A stretch of DNA of 20,907 bases, taken from positions 1-20,907 of the forward strand of contig JASFUX010000022.1 in the NCBI GenBank assembly GCA_050050115.1. The letters are read 5' to 3'. This DNA comes from JASFUX01 sp050050115 (GTDB lineage: Bacteria > Pseudomonadota > Alphaproteobacteria > Caulobacterales > Maricaulaceae). Position numbers and translations under genes: made by a program. This document shows positions 1-7,610 of this stretch, piece after piece; within the stretch, counting starts at the first letter, position 1; each line of letters opens with the position of its first letter. The notes below the pieces were generated by a model, which was not told where the DNA came from, ran no database searches, and saw only the letters and a program-made list of their open reading frames with translations.

Positions 1-301
1 ATATATTGAATATCGCTTCGATCGGCGAGCCATACGCTTCATGCCTATATACCGCCACCAGCGAGTATATTTGTTGATCTGTGAGATCGATTTCGTTGTA
101 TACCGACCAATCCGAATAAGCGCTGTAGATCTCTTCGTCGGAATATGCTGTGGCGTCAGAGTGGAGCACTCCTTTGAAATAAGGGACCGCGCCGGCGACC
201 CACTCCTGCTCGATTTCCTGGCCTATCGGCTGTCCGAAAGAAGCCGAAGCGCATACCAAAGCGGCCATTGCGGCCGCGCAACCAGCGTGACGTTCAAACA
301 T
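1..301 (-). CDS. Secreted protein of unknown function, 3' end cut by window edge
   Basis: An open frame of 100 codons runs from an ATG at 301 leftward to the window edge with no stop, so only the N-terminal part is visible. It begins MFERHAGCAAAMAALVCASA, a short basic start followed by a hydrophobic stretch ending in small residues, which looks like a Sec signal peptide cut near residue 20-24. The mature part is acidic and rich in Tyr, Asp, Glu and Ile. I do not recognise a family. The start ATG overlaps the stop of the upstream membrane-protein gene (ATGTTTGA, 8 nt), which suggests translational coupling; GGGGGAAAG just upstream can serve as ribosome binding site. Base composition is much more AT-rich than the rest of the window (positions 61-120 are 24/60 G+C). 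Confidence 0.6.
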   Translation of the reverse strand, partial: MFERHAGCAAAMAALVCASASFGQPIGQEIEQEWVAGAVPYFKGVLHSDATAYSDEEIYSAYSDWSVYNEIDLTDQQIYSLVAVYRHEAYGSPIEAIFNI

Positions 302-881
302 TTCTTTCCCCCTGTTGCGCACTCAAGGACGATTGATCAAACGCTCTACGGGCTACAATCCATGCCAGGCACGCAATTGCTGCGATCAAAGAGTAAAATT
401 GAAAACTGATCGGTATACTGACAATATTCTGGGACAGAGCCGCTAAAGCCTTGTTGGTTATCAATTTGGCAATGTTAATTCTTGCCGAAATGCCCGATAC
501 GCTGGAAAGCACGAGAAAATACATACAGGCCGCAGTTAAAAAAGCTTCTCGCCTGTCTCTCACCGAAAAAGCGGATAGTCCGAGTATTGCGCCGCCGACC
601 AAGCCGATGAGGCCAAAAGAGATGTAGATCCCTTTTTCTATTATGTCGGTGAGCGCTTCTATCGAAACTCGAACGATGTCCGACAACTGGTCGGTGCGCG
701 GCGACCCTGGTTTGGGCGCCAAAGATAAAAGGTAAATGCTCACAGCGACGTAGGAGCCGACGGCCGCGAGGGAGACAACCAGGGGCGCAAGCAAGGCGAC
801 CAGTTGGCCGAATGATCTCCAACTTTCGGCGGATCGCTCAGTTCCGTGCGCGCGCTCGCTTTGATCGTTTTCGTTCGCCAC
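294..881 (-). CDS. Small four-helix membrane protein, unknown function
   Basis: The frame is open up to a GTG at 905, but no ribosome binding site precedes that codon. A GTG at 881 (reading VANENDQSER) follows a GGGGG run at sensible spacing, so I prefer it (195 residues). The sequence shows a polar N-terminus of about 25 residues and then four hydrophobic segments: LVALLAPLVVSLAAVGSYVA, IYISFGLIGLVGGAILGLSA, a segment around AACMYFLVLSSVSGISA, and a last one around FYSLIAAIACLAWIVA. It ends with a short polar tail. This is an inner-membrane protein, perhaps from a conserved-hypothetical family that I cannot name. Its stop overlaps the start of the secreted-protein gene, so the two are probably made together. 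The gene lies in the AT-richer left edge (421-480 is 23/60 G+C), unlike its neighbours, which hints at recent acquisition. Confidence 0.6.
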   Translation of the reverse strand: MANENDQSERAHGTERSAESWRSFGQLVALLAPLVVSLAAVGSYVAVSIYLLSLAPKPGSPRTDQLSDIVRVSIEALTDIIEKGIYISFGLIGLVGGAILGLSAFSVRDRREAFLTAACMYFLVLSSVSGISARINIAKLITNKALAALSQNIVSIPISFQFYSLIAAIACLAWIVARRAFDQSSLSAQQGERNV

Positions 882-1007
882 CGCGCCGCCCCCAAGCTCA
901 TGCACTCGCCAATCGCATTGATTGTACGCGCTCAGGAACTCAGCTTCAAATTGTTACGATCTGATCAAGGAGCACGGCGCTAAAGCGTGCGCGCTGCTAC
1001 GATTCAA

Positions 1008-1021
1008 GCTCCCAGTGGAGC
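1008..1021 (-). terminator. Small hairpin just after the 1024-2031 gene, weak terminator candidate
   Basis: Read on the minus strand, two bases after the TAG stop of the preceding gene, the sequence forms a stem of GCTCC with GGAGC around a 4-nt loop (ACTG). It is followed by only two T residues, so intrinsic termination would be weak. Confidence 0.25.
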
Positions 1022-1023
1022 AG

Positions 1024-2031
1024 CTACGGCGCTTCCAACAACCCCTCCGCCCTCAGCCCGCCGCGCAGGATGCCCGAGAGCGCGTAGTTGCCCTCATGAC
1101 AGGCGTATTCGTAGACCGGCGTCGGATTGCGGCGCATCGAGATCTCGCCGCGCCAGTTCTCGGTATAGAAGGTCGGGTCCTCGACCTCGAACGCGTAGAG
1201 GATCTCATCGTCCGAGACGAGCGTGAACCGCTCCGTCGTCTTGCCGGTCTCCGACAAGAGCGCAGGCAAGGCGTTCTCGCCGTGGAAGCGGTGGAAGTTG
1301 GTCGTCTCCACCACCAGCGTGTCGCCGTCCCACCAGGCGACCGAGTCGCCGAACAGCGGCGCGACCTCGGTCGGGCCGTGCTCGCCGTCGATCGGGATGA
1401 CGCGGGCGTGGGAAATCATCTCGACGTGGATCATGAGATGGTCCGGCGTCTGAACGAACTGGTAGTTGTTGTTGTAAAGCCCGTTGACCATCGGCGGTCC
1501 GGCGCGACCGCCGACGATGATGCAGCGCTCGGCCAAAGGACGGGACTCGGGGTTGGCGAAGTCCTGACGGATTTCACGCACCTCGGCGAGCCGGGCGCGC
1601 GCCGCGTCGTTGTAAGGAATGCGCCCGTCCTCGGGATATGTGATCCACGAGGAACGGACTTCGCCGTTCACCCGCGCCAGATGCAGCCCGGGATCGACCC
1701 AGAAAGCGTTGTAGCCGCCGCCCGAGAGCAGGTCCGAGCCGTCGAGCAGCTCCAGATCGTCCGCGCTCGCCGGCTGGGCGTCGTCGCGGATGCGGTTGAC
1801 GTAGTATTCGGCCTGTTCGAACGCATAGGCCTCCTCCTCGGTCAGCACCAGCTTGTCGAGCCCCGCGGGCCGCTCGAGGTCGGTGATCGAGATGTTTGTC
1901 CAGTAGCCTTGAAAGTCGGGATGTCCATCCGGCGTGCGCGGCGGCTCGTAGCTCTGCGCCAAAACCGCGGTTGCGCCGGCCAGCGCCAGCGCCGCGGCGC
2001 CCGCGCACGATCTCAACAAAGCGCTTCTCAT
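1024..2031 (-). CDS. Secreted protein of an uncharacterised family (PRTPDGHPDFQGYW type)
   Basis: I place the start at the ATG at 2031 because GGGAGGTGG sits just upstream and the protein then begins MRSALLRSCAGAAALALAGA, a typical Sec signal peptide cleaved after VLA (AVLA/QSYEPP). The mature domain of about 310 residues carries PRTPDGHPDFQGYWTN near its start, LERPAGLDKLVLTEEEA, PLAERCIIVGGRAGPPM in the centre, WWDGDTLVVETTNF, and YACHEGNYALSGILRG at the end. I recognise this set of motifs from a large family of secreted hypothetical proteins common in sphingomonads, Caulobacterales relatives and Acidobacteria; to my knowledge it has no assigned function. The protein should be periplasmic. 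It is co-directional with the patatin gene upstream (about 120 bp gap), which may mean a shared transcript or its own promoter. Confidence 0.8.
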   Translation of the reverse strand: MRSALLRSCAGAAALALAGATAVLAQSYEPPRTPDGHPDFQGYWTNISITDLERPAGLDKLVLTEEEAYAFEQAEYYVNRIRDDAQPASADDLELLDGSDLLSGGGYNAFWVDPGLHLARVNGEVRSSWITYPEDGRIPYNDAARARLAEVREIRQDFANPESRPLAERCIIVGGRAGPPMVNGLYNNNYQFVQTPDHLMIHVEMISHARVIPIDGEHGPTEVAPLFGDSVAWWDGDTLVVETTNFHRFHGENALPALLSETGKTTERFTLVSDDEILYAFEVEDPTFYTENWRGEISMRRNPTPVYEYACHEGNYALSGILRGGLRAEGLLEAP

Positions 2032-2152
2032 GGACCACCTCCCGTCGGTCGTGCGCCAGCTATCTGCGCAGGCCGGCGTCTGAGGCGCCTTTGGCCCGTC
2101 CGCATCGGGCGCACTATAGCGCATCTTGGCGCGACAGCCTCGCGCTGCGCCG

Positions 2153-4555
2153 CTACTTCATCTCCCGCCGGAGCGTTTCGATGTCGAGCGCGCACGGGGG
2201 TTGGCCGGTCCTCAACTGCTCGGCGGCCGCGGTGGTGATGCGCTCGCGCATCCAGCCCGAGAGCACCCAGCCCAAAGGCACCGGCTCGCCGGCGCTGTCG
2301 TAGCCGGTCGACGCGGCGGCGGCCTTGCCATTCGGGCCCTCGCCGTCCTCAGTCGCCGGCAGCGTGCAGACGATCGGCGCAGCGGGGTTGTTGAGCCGGC
2401 CCTGAGTGAAGGCTGTGAGCTCGGCGACGGCGTGCCGGCCGCGAGCGTTGCGCGCTTGAAGGAGCGCGGCGGGCGGCGCGACGAGGTCGACCAGGAACGT
2501 CCCGGCGTCTTCAGCGGGCGCGCCGGGGTCGGTGTTGATGATGATCGGCACGATCGTCAGGTCGACGCCGCGCGCCGCCGCGGCGCGGGCGAGCGCTTGG
2601 GCCGCGTCGAGCGCCCGGTCCGCGCCAGAGCCCTCGAAGTAGCCGCCGTCGACGAAGCGGTCGTCCTCGACCTCGTGGCCGACCTCGGCGCAGCGCTCGG
2701 CGTCGAAGCGCAGCCGGCCGGCCGGCGAGATGTAAGTGAAGCGCGCGCTCATGTGCGCCGCGGCGGGGGTCGACAGCCGCCGGTCGCCGAGCACGTCGTA
2801 GACGTCGGGCGGCTCGCAGCGGTCGACCGCTTCGGTGATCCGCACCGGCGAGACCGACCACGCCTCTCCCGTGCGCACCGAAGTTGTCGGGAAGATCAGC
2901 GCCGGCGGAGTGCGCGGCGAAGCGACGTCGGGCGCGGCCTGCGGGTCGCCAAGCGGGCGCCAGAGGTCGAGAAAATCGCCGTCCAAGGAGAAAAGCCCTT
3001 CGAGCGCCGCGCGGCGGTCCGCGTCGAGGTCGGCGTAGCCCGCCTGATCGGCGAGCGCGCGCCGCCAGGCTTCGGCCCAGGAGCTTTCGAGATAGTGACC
3101 CCGGTCGAATCGCTGCGGCGCGATCCGGTCGGTCGCCCAGATCCATACGCTGCCGATCACGTTCCACGACAGCCCGGCGATCACCGGCGCGAGATGGTCT
3201 TGACCCAGATGCGCCTCGGCGAGGCTTTGCAGCGGGCCGATCCTTTCAGGCGCGCCGGCGCCGCCGGGCATCGCGGGAAGCGCTGTGGCGGGTTGGCCGG
3301 CGCACGCCTCGGTCCGCGGCCCAAGCGCGCCGGTCTCCGCGGCGCGCAGGCCCGCGGCGAAGGACGCCGCGCCGACCGCGCCGCCCGAAACGCCCGATAC
3401 GACGAAGACGCGCGAGGCGAAGCAGGGGTCGTGATCCTGCCAGCGGCCAAGCACCGCGGCGGTCCAGTAGGCGGCGCGCAAGCCTCCGCCCTCAGCGGCG
3501 ACGACGTAGGCCGTGTACGGCCCGTCACCTTCGCCAAGCCGCGCCTCGAGCCATTGGTCGGCGAAGGTCTCGGCGTCCGGGGTCGCGCCGTCGGCGAGAA
3601 GGTAAGGCGCATTGAAGGCGGCGACATCCGCCGCCGGCGGCAGCGTGGGCACTTCGTAGCGCATGCTTCGGGCGTTCAAGACCAAGATCGCCAGCACGGT
3701 CACCGTCAGCGCCGGGAACAGCACGTCGGGGTCCCCGGTCAGCCTGCGCAGACCCGTTAGGACCGGCTCGGCGATGAGGGCGTAGAACAGCGAAACGATC
3801 ACGATGAAGAACGACATCAGCACGGTCGCTACGCCGATGGTGCCCATGTGCTGGGGCGCGGCGACGGGGCTCAGAGCCATCCAGGCGAAAGCGGGTACGA
3901 GGAACAGACCGGCGAACAGCGCCAGGGTCAGCTCGACTTCTTTGATCTCCGATGTCGCGGCGAGGTCGGTCGAGTTTTCCAGTTCACGGCGGACCGGCGC
4001 GACACCGCCCAGCACCGGGATTATCCTGATGATCGGACGGCGGAAGACGAGGAGCACGAACAAGATCACGCCGATGACAAGCTGCACCGCTGCAAGCTGG
4101 GTGGAGCCGAACGCAAAGAACGCCAACGCGAAGGTCACCGACGGCAGCAGCGCGCCGAAGCGCGGCGTCCATTTGCGCAGCCAGCGGTGCCAGGGTTTTT
4201 GAACTTCAGGCGTATACGGATAGCGCCGCACGAACGAGACGCGCATCGCCAGCCACATCGCCAGCCCCAGTCCGGCGACGCCCGCCGAGGTCGGCCCGAA
4301 CCGCACCGTCGCGTCCGCGATCGCGTTCAAGAGCGTCGCCGCCGCGCCGGGCTCGGCGAGCGCCTCCCGGCTCAAGGGCGCGTCGCTCAAGGTGCGGATG
4401 AGGTCGTGCGTCTGGCTGGGGATGAACAGCGCGGCGATCAACGCGATAATGAAGAACGGCGCCCAGATCGCCGGGCGGATGACGTTCAAGAGGTTCTTGG
4501 TCGGCGTCCAGAAGTCGCTCAGCGGCCCCTGGTGTCCGGAATTTTGCTCGCTCAC
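2153..4555 (-). CDS. Multi-pass membrane patatin-like phospholipase
   Basis: An 800-residue protein that starts with GTG at 4555; AAGGAGGGGAG lies upstream. Residues 1-300 hold about six or seven hydrophobic segments (for example near 28-46, 88-106, 135-172, 207-232, 236-263 and 279-296). A soluble domain follows. It contains the patatin elements in order: the oxyanion-hole glycine loop EGGGLRAA (355-362), the nucleophile elbow GVSGG with Ser390, and the DGG motif at Asp636, which together give the Ser-Asp catalytic dyad. The family hydrolyses acyl esters of phospholipids or neutral lipids. The domain has a long insert between elbow and Asp. Both catalytic residues are present, so activity is plausible; the substrate is unknown. 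It lies downstream of a small regulator-like gene on the same strand with a gap of 114 bp. Confidence 0.88.
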   Translation of the reverse strand: MSEQNSGHQGPLSDFWTPTKNLLNVIRPAIWAPFFIIALIAALFIPSQTHDLIRTLSDAPLSREALAEPGAAATLLNAIADATVRFGPTSAGVAGLGLAMWLAMRVSFVRRYPYTPEVQKPWHRWLRKWTPRFGALLPSVTFALAFFAFGSTQLAAVQLVIGVILFVLLVFRRPIIRIIPVLGGVAPVRRELENSTDLAATSEIKEVELTLALFAGLFLVPAFAWMALSPVAAPQHMGTIGVATVLMSFFIVIVSLFYALIAEPVLTGLRRLTGDPDVLFPALTVTVLAILVLNARSMRYEVPTLPPAADVAAFNAPYLLADGATPDAETFADQWLEARLGEGDGPYTAYVVAAEGGGLRAAYWTAAVLGRWQDHDPCFASRVFVVSGVSGGAVGAASFAAGLRAAETGALGPRTEACAGQPATALPAMPGGAGAPERIGPLQSLAEAHLGQDHLAPVIAGLSWNVIGSVWIWATDRIAPQRFDRGHYLESSWAEAWRRALADQAGYADLDADRRAALEGLFSLDGDFLDLWRPLGDPQAAPDVASPRTPPALIFPTTSVRTGEAWSVSPVRITEAVDRCEPPDVYDVLGDRRLSTPAAAHMSARFTYISPAGRLRFDAERCAEVGHEVEDDRFVDGGYFEGSGADRALDAAQALARAAAARGVDLTIVPIIINTDPGAPAEDAGTFLVDLVAPPAALLQARNARGRHAVAELTAFTQGRLNNPAAPIVCTLPATEDGEGPNGKAAAASTGYDSAGEPVPLGWVLSGWMRERITTAAAEQLRTGQPPCALDIETLRREMK

Positions 4556-4669
4556 GGATCGCGTCTCCCCTCCTTCACCCCCAGAGCGGAAGACTAGCAG
4601 AGATCACGGCGAGATGGAGGCGTGGAAATACGCGCCTCGGCGCAAAGCCGGCTCGACCGAGGGCGCGCC

Positions 4670-5161
4670 CTATTCCGCCTCTTCGGCGTCGTCGACGATT
4701 GTCATCAGCTTGACGCGCGCCATCGCCAGCACGGCCAGCTGCTCGTCAACCAGCTCTAAAAGCGCGCGCGCCTCCTGGGCGGTGATCTCGCCGGGCGTAT
4801 CGTCTTCGGGCGAGAGGGCTTCGAGCAGGGTCGAGATGGTGCGGGCGTTGCGCCGGCTCGCCGAGCCGGCCATGGCGTGCCAATCTGCGCCCTCGGCTGC
4901 GTCGAGCGGCAGGAACAGACCGCCGGCGAGCGCCGCGAGATGCTCCGCGCCGGGCCGGCCGCCGCTCGTCTCGGTGAGCTTGCACACCCGCGCGAACGAG
5001 ATCTCGGATTCGTCGGAAGGATCCGTGAACGCATAAACGCGAGTGCGCGAGAGTTCCAGGATCTCCATCGCCGCGTTCGCCCCGCCCGCCGCCTCGATCA
5101 ATCTGGCGACCGCCGCTTTGGGCGTGCCGTAGGGGCGCGGCTTGACCGGAGTGAAACTCAT
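4670..5161 (-). CDS. Small putative DNA-binding protein, phage CII-like
   Basis: A 163-residue protein with ATG at 5161, preceded by AGGAGA at 9-nt spacing. The first 40 residues (KAAVARLIEAAGGANAAMEI and on) look like a helix-turn-helix that resembles phage CII-type or Cro-like regulatory proteins. The segment LSRTRVYAFTDPSDESEISF fits the part where such proteins pick an entry point into DNA. The middle (GGRPGAEHLAALAGGLFLP) matches the general look of phage regulatory CII-family proteins, which often mention 'quality' in such a loop. The C-terminal 50 residues are predicted helical and acidic. The assignment is a pattern resemblance, not a firm match. No other phage gene is visible nearby, so it may be a domesticated regulator or simply a small helical protein. 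Confidence 0.7.
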   Translation of the reverse strand: MSFTPVKPRPYGTPKAAVARLIEAAGGANAAMEILELSRTRVYAFTDPSDESEISFARVCKLTETSGGRPGAEHLAALAGGLFLPLDAAEGADWHAMAGSASRRNARTISTLLEALSPEDDTPGEITAQEARALLELVDEQLAVLAMARVKLMTIVDDAEEAE

Positions 5162-5203
5162 CCGTGCTGTCTCCTGCTTGAGCGGTTCACATCAGTCCTC
5201 GTT

Positions 5204-5695
5204 TCAGTCTTCGCGTTCGACGCCAAAGTCGAGGACGACCCGCCATTGTCCTTCGATCTTTCGCCACGCCGTCAGATAGCGGCCGCCCTGCGCGATGGGC
5301 TCGCCGCCGGGCGCCGTGGCCGTCACGACGTAGTCGCCCCAGGTGACGCCGAAGTCGCCGGCCGCGGACGCGAGCGCCTCTTCCGGCGCCCAATCGACCG
5401 TGGCCGAGACCGGCATCGACGACATCACGTCGACGATCGCCTGCGCGCCGACGACCGGCGGCTCGGCCGCGCTCAAAAGTGTGGCGTCCGGCGCGAGATA
5501 GGCGGCCCAGGCCGCCGCGACGCCCCGCTCCTGCGCCATGGCGGCGAAGGCGCGGTCGGCGGCCATCAGTTCGCGCTCGGCGCGCATCGTCACGGCGCTC
5601 TCCAGCCCGGACGCACCCGTCCCGCCAGGTCCCCCGGCGCATCCCGCCAACATCAACAGCGCCGCGGCGGTCGCCGCCAGTCCGAAACGCGCCAT
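5204..5695 (-). CDS. Lipoprotein with DUF4440 / SnoaL-like (NTF2 fold) domain
   Basis: A 163-residue protein with ATG at 5695 behind GGGAGGG. The N-terminus MARFGLAATAAALLMLAGCA is a lipoprotein signal peptide with lipobox LAGC, so Cys19 should be lipidated and the protein anchored to a membrane in the periplasm. The remainder has the layout of the DUF4440/SnoaL group: an initial helix (ERELMAADRAFAAMAQERG), AYLAPDATLLSA, a helix, then strands with TWGDYVVTA and GGRYLTAWRKIEGQWRVVLD at the end. Members of this fold bind small molecules or are catalytic, but the function here cannot be inferred. It lies 39 bp downstream of miaA and 42 bp upstream of the small regulator-like gene, so it may be transcribed with miaA. 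Confidence 0.8.
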   Translation of the reverse strand: MARFGLAATAAALLMLAGCAGGPGGTGASGLESAVTMRAERELMAADRAFAAMAQERGVAAAWAAYLAPDATLLSAAEPPVVGAQAIVDVMSSMPVSATVDWAPEEALASAAGDFGVTWGDYVVTATAPGGEPIAQGGRYLTAWRKIEGQWRVVLDFGVERED

Positions 5696-5734
5696 AACGC
5701 CCTCCCGTCGCCTTAGACGCCGAGAGCCTAGCCG

Positions 5735-6688
5735 CTATTTCGGCGATTGTCCGCACCAAGTCTCGATCGCAGCATCAAGATCGGGCGCGGCGATGCGGGG
5801 CCAGTCGGCGGTCTGGTTGCGAAACCACGTCAGCTGACGTTTCGCATAGCGCCGCGTGTCCCGGGCGAGCGTCTCGAGCGCGACCTCGCGCGCGATCTCG
5901 CCGCGGCCGAGTTGCGCCAGCACATGCACGCCCAGCGCCTTGAGCGCTGGACGGTCGGCGGCAAGCCCGCGCGCCTCGAGGCGGAGCGCTTCTTCGATCG
6001 CGCCTTGATCGAGCATCGCCGCGGCGCGGGCGTCGATGCGGCGGTAGAGCTCGGTCCGGTCCGGTTCGAGAACCAGCGCGCGCCACCGCATCGCCAGGCG
6101 CGGCGGCGCGGTCTGCGCGCGCGCTTCAGAGAGCGGCGCGCCGTGAGCGAGCGCATAGGCGACCAAACGCAACAGGCGATGACGATCGCCCGGCGCAAGC
6201 GCGGCGGCGCCTTCGGGATCGAGCGCTTCGGCTTTGCCGCGCAAACCTTCGACCCCCTCCCGCTCCAGGATCGCCAAGGCCGCCGCACGCGCTTCGGGCC
6301 CCGGGTCGGGCGCGTCGGCGAGACCGTCCGTCAACGCCTTGAAGTAGAGCCCCGAGCCGCCGACGACGATCGCCGTCGCGCCGCGCCTCGCGATGTCTTC
6401 AAGCGCCGTCATCGCCTCGCTCAGCCAGCGGCCGACCGAATAGTGCTCGTCGGCGTCGACGTGGCCGAACAGGTGATGCGGCGCGCGCGCCGTCTCGGCG
6501 TCCGACGGCCGGGCGGAGAGAATGCGCAGGTCGGCGAAGACCTGCATGGAATCGGCGTTGACGATCTCGCCGCCGCCATGCTCTGCGAGCCTTTCGGCGA
6601 CGGCGAGCGCAAGGCCGGTCTTGCCGCTGGCGGTCGGACCGGCCAGAAACAGCGCGTCGCCTCTCAGTCGTTCAAGGTCGCTCGACAT
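5735..6688 (-). CDS. miaA: tRNA dimethylallyltransferase MiaA
   Basis: MiaA transfers a dimethylallyl group from DMAPP to N6 of A37 in tRNAs that read UNN codons. The 317-residue length fits the family. The P-loop GPTASGKT is at residues 17-24, followed by VNADSMQVF (the family's DSMQVY-like motif), the segment HHLFGHVDADEHYSVGRW, VVGGSGLYFKALTDGL, and the C-terminal RRYAKRQLTWFRNQ that contacts tRNA. I choose ATG 6688 because it places the P-loop at the usual distance from the N-terminus; the open frame extends further upstream only as the antisense of serB. The ribosome binding site is weak (CAGG). The start codon is only 3 bp from that of the divergent serB, so the promoter must lie inside serB. 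Confidence 0.97.
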   Translation of the reverse strand: MSSDLERLRGDALFLAGPTASGKTGLALAVAERLAEHGGGEIVNADSMQVFADLRILSARPSDAETARAPHHLFGHVDADEHYSVGRWLSEAMTALEDIARRGATAIVVGGSGLYFKALTDGLADAPDPGPEARAAALAILEREGVEGLRGKAEALDPEGAAALAPGDRHRLLRLVAYALAHGAPLSEARAQTAPPRLAMRWRALVLEPDRTELYRRIDARAAAMLDQGAIEEALRLEARGLAADRPALKALGVHVLAQLGRGEIAREVALETLARDTRRYAKRQLTWFRNQTADWPRIAAPDLDAAIETWCGQSPK

Positions 6689-6691
6689 CCG

Positions 6692-7603
6692 ATGCCTGAT
6701 AGCACAGCCCAAGCCCTGACGCTGACCGTCGCGGCGGCCGATCCCGATCAGTTCGCCCGAGCACACGCCCTGGCGCAAGGCGCGCTCGCCGCGGTGTCGG
6801 CGGACCTCGGCGGCGAGACGGCGCTTTCGCCGACCGCCGCCCAGATCGCCTTCGCAGCCGACCGGGCCGCCGCGCGCACGGCGATCGCGCGCGCCTTCGA
6901 AGGCCGGCCGGTCGACTGGAGCTTGCAGGCCGGCGCGCCGCGGCTGGGACGCCTGCTCGTCTGCGACATGGATTCGACCATCATCTCGTGCGAGTGCATC
7001 GACGAGATCGCCGACGTGCTCGGCATCAAGCCGCAGATCGCCGAGATCACCGAACGGGCGATGCGCGGCGAGCTGCCGTTCGAAGCCGCGCTTGAAGAGC
7101 GGGTCGCGCGCCTGAAAGGCGTCACCGAGGCGCAGCTTGAAGAGGTGGTCGCAACGCGCGTGACGCTCAATCCCGGCGCAGGCACGCTGACGGCGACGAT
7201 GCGCGCGGGCGGCGCGCGCGCCGTGCTGGTTTCGGGCGGCTTTACGTTCTTCACCGCGCGGGTCGCCGAAACGGCGGGCTTCGACGTCCATCACGCCAAT
7301 ACGCTCGAGGTCGAGGCCGGCGCGCTGACCGGTCGCGTCGTTCCCCCGATCCTCGGCCGGCAGGCCAAGCAGGACGCGCTGGAGCGTCACGCCGCGGAGC
7401 TCGGCGCGTCGCCGGACGACGTGGTGGGGATCGGCGACGGGGCGAACGATCTCGACATGCTGAGACGCGCAGGCCTCGGCGTCGCCTACCGGGCCAAGCC
7501 GATCGTCGAGGCCGAAGCGGATGCGCGGATCGCGACGGGGGACTTGCGCAGCGCGCTCTATTTCCAGGGCGTGCGTGCGGCCGACTTCGTCGAGCGGGGG
7601 TGA
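6692..7603 (+). CDS. serB: Phosphoserine phosphatase SerB
   Basis: SerB hydrolyses O-phospho-L-serine, the last step of serine synthesis in the cytoplasm. The 303-residue protein has an N-terminal regulatory-type region of about 85 residues and a HAD-family phosphatase domain. HAD motif I is CDMDST with nucleophile Asp92 and acid/base Asp94. The cap helix carries SCECIDEIADVLG, motif II is VLVSGGFTFF, and motif III/IV is the lysine of LGRQAKQDAL with GDGANDLDML. All key residues are present. The ATG at 6692 is the only ATG before the catalytic domain; AAGGT lies 14 nt upstream, so the ribosome binding site is poor. It converges on degP with 7 bp between the stop codons. Confidence 0.96.
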   Translation: MPDSTAQALTLTVAAADPDQFARAHALAQGALAAVSADLGGETALSPTAAQIAFAADRAAARTAIARAFEGRPVDWSLQAGAPRLGRLLVCDMDSTIISCECIDEIADVLGIKPQIAEITERAMRGELPFEAALEERVARLKGVTEAQLEEVVATRVTLNPGAGTLTATMRAGGARAVLVSGGFTFFTARVAETAGFDVHHANTLEVEAGALTGRVVPPILGRQAKQDALERHAAELGASPDDVVGIGDGANDLDMLRRAGLGVAYRAKPIVEAEADARIATGDLRSALYFQGVRAADFVERG

Positions 7604-7610
7604 AGACCCG

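Noticed and set aside
41..409. Plus-strand open frame at the left edge
   Set aside because: It lies antisense to the signal-peptide gene and the membrane-protein gene and has no recognisable start region.
922..3760. Long plus-strand open frames opposite the secreted-protein and patatin genes
   Set aside because: They are Arg/Ala/Gly-rich translations of the antisense strand, as expected in high-GC DNA, with no ribosome binding site or domain.
6692..7390. Longer N-terminus for MiaA, read through serB
   Set aside because: The upstream part is antisense serB sequence; the ATG at 6688 places the P-loop at the normal distance.
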